From Actinomyces gerencseriae DSM 6844 (lineage in GTDB: Bacteria; Actinomycetota; Actinomycetes; Actinomycetales; Actinomycetaceae), in the NCBI RefSeq assembly GCF_000429265.1, contig NZ_AUBN01000006.1, positions 124,001 through 188,000 of the forward strand: a stretch of DNA of 64,000 nucleotides, read 5' to 3'. Shown here piece by piece: positions 1 through 10,717 of the stretch; the stretch's first letter is position 1, and the number at the start of each line of letters is the position of its first letter. A program made the translations under genes and the position numbers. The notes under the pieces are model-generated. The model worked only from the letters and a program-made list of their open reading frames with translations, did not search any database and was not told the DNA's origin.

Positions 1-1665
1 CTGGCCGCCGGACAGGGCCGTGTCCCGCCCCAGGACGGTGTCGTAGCCGCCCGGCAGGGCCATGATCTCCTCGTCGATGCGGGCCACGCGGGCGGCGGCG
101 CGCACCTGCTCCAGATCGGCCTCGGGGCGCCCGAGCGCGATGTTCTCCCGCACGGTGGTGCCCAGCAGCTGGGCGTCCTGGAGGACGAAGGAGACGGTGG
201 AGTACAGCGCGGTCTCGTCCATGTCGCGCAGGTCGACCCCGCCGATGCGCACGGCTCCCGAGTCGGGGTCGGCGAAGCGGGCGATGAGGGTGGCCAGCGT
301 CGACTTACCCGATCCCGAAGGGCCCAGAAGGGCGGTGACGGTGCCCGGCTCCAGGGTCAGGGAGGCGTCGTCGACGGCCAGGGTGTCCCCGTAGGAGAAG
401 GAGGCGCGATCGATCTCGACGCGCGCCGTCCGGGGCCGCTCGGAGTGGTCCTTGACGGGCAGAACGGGGGTGTCGATGATCTCGCACAGGCGCAGCGCCG
501 CCGCGCCCGCCATCTGGTAGGACCAGGAGATCGACGCGATGGTGATGAGCGCGGCCGGCAGGACCAGGGCAATGAGGGTGGTGGCCAGGACCTCGGGCAG
601 GGTGACCGCTCCGGCGCGGATGAGCAGCGCCCCGCCACCGAGGTTGACCAGGAGCAGGACCGGGATCGAGACCCACGTGAAGGACAGGCAGGTGACGGTC
701 ACCAGGGGCATCGCCCAGTCGCGGTAGAAGGCGGAGAACTCGTCGGCAGCCGCGATGTAGGCCGAGTGCGCGCGCCCGACGCGCCCGAAGGCCTTGACCA
801 CGCCGATGCCGGAGACGAACTCGACCATGGTGGAGGAGACGGCGGCCAGCCTGCGGTCCATCTCGACGGTCTTCTCGTTCATGCCGCGCATGGACACCGA
901 GTAGGTCAGTACGTAGAGGACGAGCGTGGACACGGCCAGCAGGGCCAGGCGCCAGTCGATCCAGAAGGCGCAGGCGAGCAGCGCCAGCGGGGTGACGACG
1001 GCGTTGAGGCGCTCGACGGGGCCGTGGGCGATGACGGTGTGGACGGTGGTCGTGTCGTCCTGAACGGCCTTGCGGATGCGCCCGGAGGTGGAGTCCGTGA
1101 ACCACGCCAGCGGAGCCCGGGAGATGCGTTCGACGATGTCACGGCGTAGACGGTCCCGCAGGGAGAGGTCGGCCAAGTGGGTGAGGAGCAGCGCCGCGAA
1201 GTACAGGAACAAGCGGGTGGAGTAGGCGCTCACGAGCACCATGACGGCGGTTCGCACGCGCTGCGAGTCGGGACTCGCACCCGCCTGGTAGGCATCCAGG
1301 AGGGTATCGCCGAGCTGGACCAGCGCGATGTAGGGAGCGACCGCGAGCAGACCCGAGAGCAGGACGAGGACCTGCCCCACCCGCAGCCGGGCGCGCACGG
1401 GGGCGCCGAGACGCGCGATGGCCTCCTGCCCCTCGCGGGAGCGCCTCTCACGGGAGTCCCTGGCTGCGCTCTCAGCGCTCTCAGGGCTCTCGGTGCTCTC
1501 AGCAGCGCTGTCGGCTCCCGGCCGGTCCCCCTCCCCGAGGCCATCGGAATCGCCGGAACGGATGCCCGGGGTGCGCCCGCCCGGAGCGCCCTGAACGGAG
1601 GACGATGTTCCGGGGGGTGAGGAGGATGCGGTCCGAGATGCCAATGATGCCGCCTGCTTGCTCAT
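1..1665 (-). CDS. ABC transporter, fused permease/ATPase (3' end beyond window)
   Basis: Fused membrane/ATPase half-transporter of the ABC exporter fold, of the kind used for lipid, drug or siderophore transport. The 555 visible residues start with a Ser/Glu/Ala-rich cytoplasmic tail (about 1-90), followed by six hydrophobic segments and a nucleotide-binding domain. The Walker A motif GPSGSGKS lies at about 448-455 and the signature LSGGQ at 551-555, exactly at the window edge, so Walker B, D-loop and H-loop are missing from view. The ATG at 1663-1665 has GAGG about 7 bases upstream. It is divergent from a TetR gene 119 bases away, which probably represses it. Such transporters often come as heterodimer pairs; a partner would lie to the left. 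The substrate cannot be told from the sequence. Confidence 0.9.
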   Translation of the reverse strand, partial: MSKQAASLASRTASSSPPGTSSSVQGAPGGRTPGIRSGDSDGLGEGDRPGADSAAESTESPESAESAARDSRERRSREGQEAIARLGAPVRARLRVGQVLVLLSGLLAVAPYIALVQLGDTLLDAYQAGASPDSQRVRTAVMVLVSAYSTRLFLYFAALLLTHLADLSLRDRLRRDIVERISRAPLAWFTDSTSGRIRKAVQDDTTTVHTVIAHGPVERLNAVVTPLALLACAFWIDWRLALLAVSTLVLYVLTYSVSMRGMNEKTVEMDRRLAAVSSTMVEFVSGIGVVKAFGRVGRAHSAYIAAADEFSAFYRDWAMPLVTVTCLSFTWVSIPVLLLVNLGGGALLIRAGAVTLPEVLATTLIALVLPAALITIASISWSYQMAGAAALRLCEIIDTPVLPVKDHSERPRTARVEIDRASFSYGDTLAVDDASLTLEPGTVTALLGPSGSGKSTLATLIARFADPDSGAVRIGGVDLRDMDETALYSTVSFVLQDAQLLGTTVRENIALGRPEADLEQVRAAARVARIDEEIMALPGGYDTVLGRDTALSGGQ

Positions 1666-1696
1666 CAAGTGCCTCAATCCGATGCCGAGCCCAACA

Positions 1697-1711
1697 CTGA
1701 ACTAGTTTCAG
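1697..1711. promoter_or_regulatory. Candidate TetR operator in divergent promoter region
   Basis: Perfect inverted repeat CTGAA-N5-TTCAG between the divergent ABC transporter and TetR genes. It overlaps a possible minus-strand -10 (TAGTTC), a position suited to repressing the transporter. A second inverted repeat lies at 1764-1781. The operator role is inferred from position and symmetry only. Confidence 0.4.
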
Positions 1712-1763
1712 ACCTGATGGAGGGCGACCTTACTCCCGCCGTGACCCACGAGCAACCTCCGTC

Positions 1764-1781
1764 TCCACCCATTACGGTGGA
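1764..1781. promoter_or_regulatory. Second inverted repeat touching the tetR start
   Basis: TCCACC-N6-GGTGGA, perfect 6+6 arms, ending three bases before the tetR ATG. It could be an autoregulatory operator or an RNA hairpin hiding the start; its right arm GGTGG is the only Shine-Dalgarno-like sequence for tetR. Confidence 0.35.
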
Positions 1782-1784
1782 TCC

Positions 1785-2504
1785 ATGACACGACTGGGGA
1801 AGCCCACCGGGCCGAGACCCGGATTCTCTCGCGAGGATGTGGTGGAGGCCGCACTCGCTCTCGGGGTGGCCGACTTCACCCTGACCGCGGTGGCAGAGCG
1901 TCTGGGTGTGGCCGTCTCCGGCCTGTACCGCACGATCTCCTCGCGCGAGGACCTTCTGATCGCATGCCTGGAGCGGATCGCCGCCCGGATGAGCCTCTCC
2001 CGCACCGGGGTCACATGGCAGGAGGTGATACGAGCCCACGCCATGAGCCTGTGGGCCCTGCTCGAACGCTACCCGGGGCTGGCCGGTGTGATCATGAGCG
2101 TGCCCTGGGCGCACCAGCTCTTCGCAGCCCCTCTCGCCCAGGCGCACCAGGACCTGATCGACCGGGGCCTGGGTGGCGAGGACGCCGGCGTCCTCCTCGA
2201 CTTCGTGGGCGACACCGTGATCACCACGCATGCGCAGGTCGAGGTCATGCGCTCCCCCGTCACGCGCTCCCGGACCCTGTCATCGCGCGGAGCGACGGAC
2301 GATGCGGTCCCGGGGGGTCACCGCGCCGACCTGACGGGGCTGGAGGAGGCGAGACGCTTCGCGACCACTGCCGGGGAGAGCCCTATGCCCGCAGTCCTGT
2401 CCCCCGATGACAGCTGGATCGGCCGAGGCGGACTGGACAGGAAGATCGAGATCATCATCCGCGGCGTCGAGTGCTCGACTCGAGGCGCCGGCCTCGCACC
2501 GTGA
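1785..2504 (+). CDS. TetR-family transcriptional regulator
   Basis: A 239-residue one-component repressor. The N-terminal helix-turn-helix is visible at about residues 31-58 (FTLTAVAERLGVAVSGLYRT followed by SSREDLL), the typical TetR DNA-binding helices and linker. The C-terminal part is helical and variable, with a GGHRADLTGLEEARRF stretch typical of actinobacterial members. It is transcribed away from the ABC transporter, so local repression of that transporter with release by a substrate is the simplest reading. The ligand is unknown. The ATG at 1785 was chosen because the homologous region begins close to it; the ribosome-binding site is weak. Confidence 0.88.
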   Translation: MTRLGKPTGPRPGFSREDVVEAALALGVADFTLTAVAERLGVAVSGLYRTISSREDLLIACLERIAARMSLSRTGVTWQEVIRAHAMSLWALLERYPGLAGVIMSVPWAHQLFAAPLAQAHQDLIDRGLGGEDAGVLLDFVGDTVITTHAQVEVMRSPVTRSRTLSSRGATDDAVPGGHRADLTGLEEARRFATTAGESPMPAVLSPDDSWIGRGGLDRKIEIIIRGVECSTRGAGLAP

Positions 2505-2546
2505 TTCACCGACTCGCCCGGGAGCACGCGATTGACACGGCCGCGC

Positions 2547-2580
2547 ACGGGCATCGGCGGCGGCCGCCCCCGATGCCCGT
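2547..2580. terminator. Bidirectional terminator between tetR and sdhB
   Basis: Hairpin with perfect 11-bp arms (2547-2557 and 2570-2580) around a self-complementary GGCGGCCGCC loop. It lies between the convergent tetR and sdhB genes. Confidence 0.7.
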
Positions 2581-2603
2581 CGCCGAAGATGAGAGCGCGC
2601 CGC

Positions 2604-3373
2604 TCAGGCGTGGGCCTTCTGGCCCTTCCACAGGGCGTGGCCCAGGTCCCGATTCAGGCGGGTGATGACCTCCAGCGGCACCGACTTGGGGCACACCGCC
2701 GCGCACTCGCCGATGTTCGTGCAGCCGCCGAAGCCCTCGGCGTCGTGCTGGTTCAACATGCTCACCACGCGGGCGAGGCGCTCGGGCTGTCCCTGCGGAA
2801 GCAGGCCCAGGTGGGAGATCTTCGCACCGGTGAACAGCATGGCCGAGGCGTTGGGGCAGGCCGCCACGCAGGCGCCGCAGCCGATGCAGGCGGCCGCCTC
2901 GAAGGCGGCGTCGGCCTTCTCCTTCTGCACCGGCACCGAGTGGGCCTCGGGGGCCGCGCCGGTGTTGACCGAGATGTAGCCGCCGGCCTGAACGACGCGG
3001 TCCAGCGCGGAGCGGTCGACGATGAGATCCTTGAGGATCGGGAAGCCCGCCGAGCGCCAGGGCTCGATGGTGATGGTGTCGCCGTCCTTGAAGGAGGGGT
3101 CCTCCGCAAGATGGCGCATGTGCAGCTGGCAGGTCGTCGAGCGGATCGGCCCGTGGGCCTGCCCGTTGATGACGACACCGCACTGGCCGCAGATGCCCTC
3201 GCGGCAGTCCGAGTCGAAGGCGACCGGCTCCCTGCCCTCGGCGAAGAGCTGCTCGTTGAGCAGGTCGAGGACCTCGAGGAAGCTCATGTGCTCCTCGATG
3301 CCGGACATCGGGTACTCCTCGAAGTGCCCTTCGGAGTTCTGATTCTGCTGCCGCCAGATCTTGAGCTTGATGT

Positions 3374-3377
<4 letters not shown>
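2604..3377 (-). CDS. sdhB: Succinate dehydrogenase/fumarate reductase iron-sulfur subunit
   Basis: Electron-transfer subunit of respiratory complex II, 257 residues, on the cytoplasmic face bound to SdhA and SdhC. All three cluster motifs are present: [2Fe-2S] C58, C63, C66 and C83; [4Fe-4S] C164, C167, C170 and C174; [3Fe-4S] C219, C225 and C229. The GTG start overlaps the sdhA stop as GTGA, so it is translationally coupled as the last gene of sdhCAB. The direction of catalysis (succinate oxidation or fumarate reduction) is not decided by sequence; the actinobacterial SdhCAB type with menaquinone is the closest fit. Confidence 0.96.
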
Positions 3378-5380
<2,003 letters not shown>

Positions 5381-5386
5381 TCGCTC

Positions 5387-6166
5387 TCAGTGGGAAAGGA
5401 CGATGCCGGCCTCGGCGGCCTTGATCGCGTACTCGGCGGCTCCCATGGGCTCCGGCACCCAGCCGAAGAGGATCGCGGTGGGCACGCACATGAAGGCGGT
5501 GAACAGGCCGAAGGCGACGACGAAGGCGACGAGGCGGATGAAGGGAATGGTGTTGCCGCGGGCGGCGCCCAGGGTCTGCAACGCGGACCACACGCCGTGC
5601 CACACGTGCAGGCACAGGGCGGCGAGCGCGACTAGGTAGATGAGATAGACCCACCACAGCTGGAAGCCGTACCACATGTTCATGTAGGCGCGGCCGTGCT
5701 CGTAACGACCGCCGGGCGTGATCGTCAGGGTGGTGAACTGCAGGATGTGCCAGATGATGAACAGCAGCAGGATGACGCCGCCCCATCGCATGGTGCGCAT
5801 GGCGTAACGGGAGGCGACGTACTCGGCGCCGGGCTTCTTGACCGCGTACTTGTCGGTGCCGCGCGCCCTCTTGTTGCGGATCCACAGGTGGAAGGCGCTG
5901 CCGGCGTGGGCCAGGAGGCATCCGACGAGCGCCGCGCGCAGAATCCACAGGACACCGCTGGGGGGCAGGATCGGGACGAGCAGCTGGCGCAGGAAGTAGG
6001 CATAGTGGTCGTAGGCGATCTCGCCCTCGAAGTAATGGGTGTTGCCATAGGCATGGAAGAGGACGAAGACGAGGAAGAAGATGCCCGACCATGCCATCAG
6101 GCGCTTCATGAAGACCGTCGTCGTGTAGGCGGCCCTCTTCTTGGAGGGAACAGACGTTGTGACCAC
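5387..6166 (-). CDS. sdhC: Succinate dehydrogenase cytochrome b subunit
   Basis: Membrane anchor of complex II, 259 residues with five hydrophobic helices. This is the single-subunit di-haem (type B) form that pairs with menaquinone. Histidines at about 38, 87 and 93, and others in later helices, are candidate haem ligands. It is the first gene of sdhCAB. The GTG at 6164-6166 lacks a Shine-Dalgarno sequence, but TAGCCT (6173-6178) sits only 6 bases upstream, as expected for a leaderless transcript. An internal ATG about 20 codons later is less likely because it would remove conserved N-terminal residues. Confidence 0.93.
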   Translation of the reverse strand: MVTTSVPSKKRAAYTTTVFMKRLMAWSGIFFLVFVLFHAYGNTHYFEGEIAYDHYAYFLRQLLVPILPPSGVLWILRAALVGCLLAHAGSAFHLWIRNKRARGTDKYAVKKPGAEYVASRYAMRTMRWGGVILLLFIIWHILQFTTLTITPGGRYEHGRAYMNMWYGFQLWWVYLIYLVALAALCLHVWHGVWSALQTLGAARGNTIPFIRLVAFVVAFGLFTAFMCVPTAILFGWVPEPMGAAEYAIKAAEAGIVLSH

Positions 6167-6172
6167 GAGAGC

Positions 6173-6178
6173 AGGCTA
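6173..6178 (-). promoter_or_regulatory. Candidate -10 element of sdhCAB (leaderless)
   Basis: TAGCCT on the minus strand, 6 bases before the sdhC GTG. With no ribosome-binding site in between, transcription would begin at or next to the start codon. No convincing -35 box is visible. Confidence 0.4.
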
Positions 6179-6383
6179 ACGAAAATCGATCACTGATGGT
6201 CCCGGGTCCTGCGGGCCGGCCGGCACCATCACCGGCGGCTCCCGCCATAGCGCCGAAAACCGCTGGTTCCGCCCGCCCGCCGGGAGAGGACCGGCTCCCG
6301 AGTCCAGGGCGCCGGGGCACCGCACGCCCGTCGATTTCGTGACATGGCCGTCAGGCAAATGCGACGGCGGCGGGATGATCGGC

Positions 6384-7049
6384 TCATCCGGCGGCGTCGG
6401 CGGGGGCGGCGCCCGTCGTCTCCGCCCCCACGGGCCCCGTGGGACGAGCAGGGCCCGCGGCGCCGGCGGAACCGGCGCCGCGCCGCGGGCCGATGTCCAG
6501 GCGCATGACGAGCGCGTCCTCGATCGGTGCGAAGTAATAGCGCCGACGCATGCCCACGGGGACGAAGCCGTGACGCCGGTAGAGCGCCTGAGCCCCCGCG
6601 TTCGAGGAGCGCACCTCCAGGACGACCGCGGTGCAGCCCGCCTGCTGGGCGCGCCGCAGGAGGTGGTCGATCATGGCGGTCGCGATACCCCGCCTGCGCG
6701 CCACGGGGAGAGTCGCAACGGTCAGCAGGTCGGCATCACCGGCGCCGTCGCCGAACCAGAGCCCGGCGTATCCCAGGAGATGTCCCCGAGGGGTCCCTGC
6801 GCGCGCGTCCTCCGCCACCCGCTCGACGACGACGTAGCGACGATCAGCGGTGGGGCCGGAGGCGGCCGCCAGCTCGGCCCGCAGCAGCGCCGGGCTCCAG
6901 GCCTCCGCACCGAACAGGGAGGCCTCCGCCTCGGCGACGGTCGCAAGATCCTGCTGCTCCATGGATCTCAGACGCACGCCGTCGGGCAGGGCGCCCCCCG
7001 TCCGGAACGCCGGGACCGACTCCCGTGCGGCTCGATCCCGCGACATCAT
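6384..7049 (-). CDS. rimI: Ribosomal protein S18 alanine N-acetyltransferase (GNAT family)
   Basis: Cytoplasmic GNAT acetyltransferase, 221 residues. The acetyl-CoA pyrophosphate-binding motif is visible as RRRGIATAM, followed by the RimI-like VLEVRSSNAGAQALYRRHGF and a GMRRRYYF segment. The last 40 residues are an Ala/Gly/Pro-rich tail beyond the family core. The first ATG overlaps the tsaB stop (ATGA), making rimI the last gene of the nnrD-alr-tsaE-unknown-tsaB-rimI run. The tsaB-rimI pairing is conserved in bacteria and supports RimI over another N-acetyltransferase. Confidence 0.88.
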   Translation of the reverse strand: MMSRDRAARESVPAFRTGGALPDGVRLRSMEQQDLATVAEAEASLFGAEAWSPALLRAELAAASGPTADRRYVVVERVAEDARAGTPRGHLLGYAGLWFGDGAGDADLLTVATLPVARRRGIATAMIDHLLRRAQQAGCTAVVLEVRSSNAGAQALYRRHGFVPVGMRRRYYFAPIEDALVMRLDIGPRRGAGSAGAAGPARPTGPVGAETTGAAPADAAG

Positions 7050-7768
7050 CGGACCCGCTTGCGCGCGGTCGGCATCTGCACGTCGGCGTGGCGCAGGTAC
7101 AGCGGCTCGACGGGGAGATCCGTCGCGGATCCGGCGCGGGCGAGCCGGGACAGGGCGATGCGAACCTGTGCGCGGGCGTCGCCGGAGACGGGTGCGAGCG
7201 TCGGGCGCCCCCCCGCGATCCGCGGGTACAGCACGGCGCCGGAGCCGGCCACGGCATCGACGTCATCGATCCCGGCCGCCGTCTCGGGGGCGAGTATCGC
7301 AAGCTCGTCGAGGCGCTCGACATCATCGGCCCCCCTGGCGCGGTAGCGGGCGGCGTAGACCTCGTGGCGGCGGGCGTCGGTGACGACGAGAACGGCGGAG
7401 CCCCCGGCGACGGCCCCGTCGATCTCATCGAGGGCGACCCGCGCGACCGCATCCGGGCTGGGCACGCCGTGGACGGCGACACCGAGGGCGCGTCCGAGGG
7501 CGCGGGCGGTCGCAAGGCCGGCGCGCAGCCCGGTGAAGGGCGCGGGACCGGTGGCGGCCACCGCGGCGTCCAGCGGGCGGTCCGCGACCGCCGGAGCGCC
7601 CAGCACCTCGGCGAGCATGGCTCCCAGGGACTCCGCGTGACGCCGGGAATCGGTCTGCTCGGCGGAGCTGAGCACGTTCAGGGTCACGCCACGAGCGTCG
7701 GGCTCCGCGTCCGCGACGAGGAGCTGGGATCCGAGAGAGGAGTCGATGGAGACGATGCGCACAGTCAC
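7046..7768 (-). CDS. tsaB: tRNA t6A37 threonylcarbamoyltransferase complex dimerization subunit TsaB
   Basis: An ASKHA-fold protein, 240 residues, that partners TsaD and TsaE to make N6-threonylcarbamoyladenosine at position 37 of ANN-decoding tRNAs. Its N-terminal RIVSIDSSLGSQ and the GPAPFTGLRAGLATARALG segment are typical of TsaB. The GTG start at 7768 has GAGGA upstream. It lies 35 bases after the unknown membrane-protein gene and overlaps rimI by 4 bases. tsaE is two genes upstream; tsaD is not in this window. Confidence 0.92.
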   Translation of the reverse strand: MTVRIVSIDSSLGSQLLVADAEPDARGVTLNVLSSAEQTDSRRHAESLGAMLAEVLGAPAVADRPLDAAVAATGPAPFTGLRAGLATARALGRALGVAVHGVPSPDAVARVALDEIDGAVAGGSAVLVVTDARRHEVYAARYRARGADDVERLDELAILAPETAAGIDDVDAVAGSGAVLYPRIAGGRPTLAPVSGDARAQVRIALSRLARAGSATDLPVEPLYLRHADVQMPTARKRVR

Positions 7769-7803
7769 AGCCTAGGTCCTCATGAACGGCGTTCCCGACC
7801 GGC

Positions 7804-8739
7804 TCACGGAGTCGGGGCGGAGTCCTTCGACCCGTCCGACTCGGGCCCCTCCCGCAGAGGAGCCATCACGCGCCGCTCGTGCACGAAGGTGGTGGTGACG
7901 ATGAAGACGCCGATGGCGAGGACTCCCAGGCCCGTGTAGACGATGGCCACGTCCAGTGTGTGCGAGGACTCCCGGGGCTCGGTCGTGTCGGTGTCCACGA
8001 TGCCGCGCGTCCGGTCGTGGAGGACCTGCGCATAGACCGGCAGGCCGACCGGTCCGGCCAGGCCGGCCGACGCCTGATCGTCCAGCGCGGTGACGACCTC
8101 GTCGATCAGGGCGTACCAGGCGTCGCCCGCAACGGGATCCGCCATGTCCGCGTACGTCTCGGCGGCGTCGTCCTCGGCAGCGGTCGTCGCCTCCGCCGGC
8201 GTCGCCTCCGGCGAGGGCTGCGGCGCGGCGGTGGAGGGAGTCGCGCTGCCGGCCGACGCGGAAGGGGGCGCCGGCTCGCGCAGGACAACGGCCCGCTCGG
8301 GCAGGGCCGCGAGGGCGGCGGCGAGCTCGGCGTCGTGCTGCACCATTCCGGACGGCTCGGAGCCGTCGGCGTCGATGACGAGCACGCCGGCCGGCCCCTC
8401 GGCAGTGGAGACGACGGCGGCCCAGGTGGCGGTCGGCTCGGTGGGATCGTCCAGATCGGTGGCGTCGAGCACGCCGGTCGACCAGGTCGAGACATTGACG
8501 GGGGCGCCCACGGAGGCGTCCTGGGCGACCTCCCGGCGAGCCATCTCCTGGCCCTTCTCGCTCGCCCACTCCTGGATCCGCGGGGTCGCCTCAGTCGTCG
8601 CAGTCGTCGCAGTCGCCGCCGGCACGGGCACGGGGGCGACCGCGGGGATTCGCGCGAACGCCCACGGACCGGGCAGGAGGGCGACAGCCAGAAGGAGACC
8701 GCCCAGCCCCGGGAGCGCGCGCATGGTCCGCCGCCTCAT
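7804..8739 (-). CDS. Unknown secreted/membrane-anchored protein between tsaE and tsaB
   Basis: I do not recognise this family. The 311-residue product begins with a basic segment and a hydrophobic stretch (about 10-30), a signal peptide or signal anchor. A largely Ala/Pro/Thr/Glu-rich extracytoplasmic region follows, then one membrane helix at about 263-286 and a short charged cytoplasmic tail, giving a type I topology. A second low-complexity Pro/Ala/Thr stretch lies mid-protein. The ATG at 8739 overlaps the tsaE stop (ATGA), so it is preferred over an upstream in-frame start inside tsaE. No catalytic motif is visible. Its place inside a conserved tRNA-modification gene set is odd and may be only transcriptional. 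Confidence 0.75.
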   Translation of the reverse strand: MRRRTMRALPGLGGLLLAVALLPGPWAFARIPAVAPVPVPAATATTATTEATPRIQEWASEKGQEMARREVAQDASVGAPVNVSTWSTGVLDATDLDDPTEPTATWAAVVSTAEGPAGVLVIDADGSEPSGMVQHDAELAAALAALPERAVVLREPAPPSASAGSATPSTAAPQPSPEATPAEATTAAEDDAAETYADMADPVAGDAWYALIDEVVTALDDQASAGLAGPVGLPVYAQVLHDRTRGIVDTDTTEPRESSHTLDVAIVYTGLGVLAIGVFIVTTTFVHERRVMAPLREGPESDGSKDSAPTP

Positions 8740-9341
8740 GCCCGGAGGCGGGTCAGGTCGACGTCGGCCCATCTCGGGCCGATCGCCGTCACGGTCACGG
8801 TGCGCCGGGAGTCGTCGGCGTCGACCAGGTCGATGACGGCCGAGCCCTCGCGTGCGGCCTGGCTCCCGCAGGAGACGCCGACCGCGGGAGTCGCGAGGGC
8901 GGCACCCCCGACGGGCCTGTCGTGAGGCCGGTCGATGGTGATCTCAAGGCGGTCGGCGGCCAGTGCCTCGGCCTTGTCGCGCCCCCACTCGACCAGGGTC
9001 ACGGAGTCGGCCATGGAGGAGTCCAGGTCGAGAGCATCGAGCTCCTCCGGGGAGCCCAGGCGGTAGGCGTCCACGTGGATGAGATCCGGTCCATCCGCCG
9101 TCGCCGGATGGACGCGGGCGATGATGAAGGTCGGCGAGGACACGCGTCCGCGCACCCCCATGGCGGCGCCCACGCCCTGGGCCAGCGTGGTCTTGCCGGC
9201 TCCCAGGCCGCCGGAGAGCACGACGAGATCCCCCGGCCTCAGCAGGGCCGCCAGACGGGAACCCAGGGCCCGGGTCGCATCGGCATCGGCGGTGTCGATC
9301 ACCGCCTCTCGGCGCCGCTCATGCAGGGTCCGACCGGTCAT
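8736..9341 (-). CDS. tsaE: tRNA t6A37 biosynthesis ATPase TsaE
   Basis: Small P-loop ATPase, 201 residues, that drives turnover of the TsaBDE complex in t6A synthesis. Walker A is GGLGAGKTT at 44-52, followed by VSSPTFIIARVH and the conserved HVDAYRLGSPEELDALDLD and VEWGRDK motifs. The C-terminal 50 residues extend past the usual family length. The ATG overlaps the alr stop (ATGA), and its own stop overlaps the next gene, so the run is likely one translationally coupled operon. Confidence 0.95.
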   Translation of the reverse strand: MTGRTLHERRREAVIDTADADATRALGSRLAALLRPGDLVVLSGGLGAGKTTLAQGVGAAMGVRGRVSSPTFIIARVHPATADGPDLIHVDAYRLGSPEELDALDLDSSMADSVTLVEWGRDKAEALAADRLEITIDRPHDRPVGGAALATPAVGVSCGSQAAREGSAVIDLVDADDSRRTVTVTAIGPRWADVDLTRLRA

Positions 9342-10717
9342 GGTTCCTCCTGACGCCCGGGCCCGCCCTCGACTGCGGCGGGCGGCGGGCCCGGAACGGG
9401 ATCGGCGGGCCCGTCGGGCCCGGTGATGTCAACAGCGCCTCGCTCTCCGCCGAGGTCCACGCGGGGGACGCGGGAGCCCAGGCGGGCGATGATCTCGTAG
9501 CCGATGGTGCCGCAGACCTCGGCCCAGTCCTGGGCCGTCGGGGTGGCGGGATCGGCGCCGGCCGCCAGCGGATCGCCCCATAGCACGGCGACATCGCCCG
9601 CTGCGGCCGGAGCGGCGCCGCCGGCGGGCCCGAGGTCGATGACGACCTGGTCCATGCACACCTTGCCGACCACGTGCGTGCGCAGGCCGCCCACCGCGAC
9701 GGGACCCGCCGAGGCGGCCGCGCGCGGCAGGCCATCGGCGTAACCGAGCGGGACGAGGCCGAGCCACCGGTCGGTGGGCGCCGTCCACGTGCCTCCATAG
9801 GACACCGCCCGGCCCGCGGGCACGCGCTTGACCTGCGTCAGGGGCGCCTCGAGGCGCATGACGGGGCGCAGTCCCAGCTCCGCGGCGGTGGCGACGGCCG
9901 GATCGGGAGACAGCCCGTACAGGCCGATGCCCACCCGCACCAGGTCCAGACGGGTGTCGGGATGCCAGAGGAGCCCGCCGGTCGCGGCCAGATGGCGCAC
10001 GCTCGGGCTCAGGCCGGCGGCGCGCACGTCGTCCTCGGCGGCGCGGAAGCGGGACAGGTGCTCCTCGGTGGAGCCGGATGCGGGCTCGTCGGCGCGCGAG
10101 AGATGGGACCACAGGCCGACCACCTCCGCGTCTCCCGCCTCCTGGGCCTCGCGCGCGGCGACCGCCAGCGCACGGAGCTCGGGAGCGGTGGCGCCGGCCC
10201 TGGACATGCCGGTGTCGACCTTGAGGTGGATGCGGGCGGGCGGCGCGGCGGGTCGGGCGGCGCGCCTCGCGGCCGCGGCGGCGGCGACCGCGCGGAGCTG
10301 CGCCGTGGTGGACACCGACAGATCGAGGTCGGCGTCCAGGGCGGTGCGCAGCGGCGAGGCCGGGGCCGCGGCCAGTTCGGGCGGGAGCACCGGGACGAGC
10401 CAGCACAGCAGGCGCGGGCGCTCGGGAACGGGCTCCTCCCCCGGCACCGGGCGAGCGACGCCGGCGCCGTCGAGCAGCTCGCGCAGGTGCAGCGCCTCGG
10501 CGAGCTGGGCGACGCCGAGCCAGGTGGCGCCGGAGCGCAGGCAGGTCAGGGCCACCGGTCCCAGGCCGTGCCCGTAGGCGTCGGCCTTGACCACGGCCAT
10601 CCAGGGAACGCCGGCGGCATCGGCCAGTACGCGAGCGTTGTGGGCGAGCGCGTCGAGATCGATGACGGCCCGCGAGGTCGTGGGGGGCGAGGACGGGGCG
10701 AGAACGGAGCGGTTCAT
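9338..10717 (-). CDS. alr: Alanine racemase
   Basis: PLP-dependent interconversion of L- and D-alanine for peptidoglycan, 459 residues. The PLP lysine is K44 in AVVKADAYGHG; the second catalytic base is the tyrosine in AVSYGGTWTA; RVGIGLYGL is also conserved. Compared with the usual length of about 370-390 residues it carries an insertion near residues 75-105 rich in Pro, Glu and Leu, and a Pro/Gly-rich C-terminal tail. The ATG at 10717 overlaps the nnrD stop and has GGGAGG 9 bases upstream, so it is preferred over the GTG at 10726. Confidence 0.95.
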   Translation of the reverse strand: MNRSVLAPSSPPTTSRAVIDLDALAHNARVLADAAGVPWMAVVKADAYGHGLGPVALTCLRSGATWLGVAQLAEALHLRELLDGAGVARPVPGEEPVPERPRLLCWLVPVLPPELAAAPASPLRTALDADLDLSVSTTAQLRAVAAAAAARRAARPAAPPARIHLKVDTGMSRAGATAPELRALAVAAREAQEAGDAEVVGLWSHLSRADEPASGSTEEHLSRFRAAEDDVRAAGLSPSVRHLAATGGLLWHPDTRLDLVRVGIGLYGLSPDPAVATAAELGLRPVMRLEAPLTQVKRVPAGRAVSYGGTWTAPTDRWLGLVPLGYADGLPRAAASAGPVAVGGLRTHVVGKVCMDQVVIDLGPAGGAAPAAAGDVAVLWGDPLAAGADPATPTAQDWAEVCGTIGYEIIARLGSRVPRVDLGGERGAVDITGPDGPADPVPGPPPAAVEGGPGRQEEP

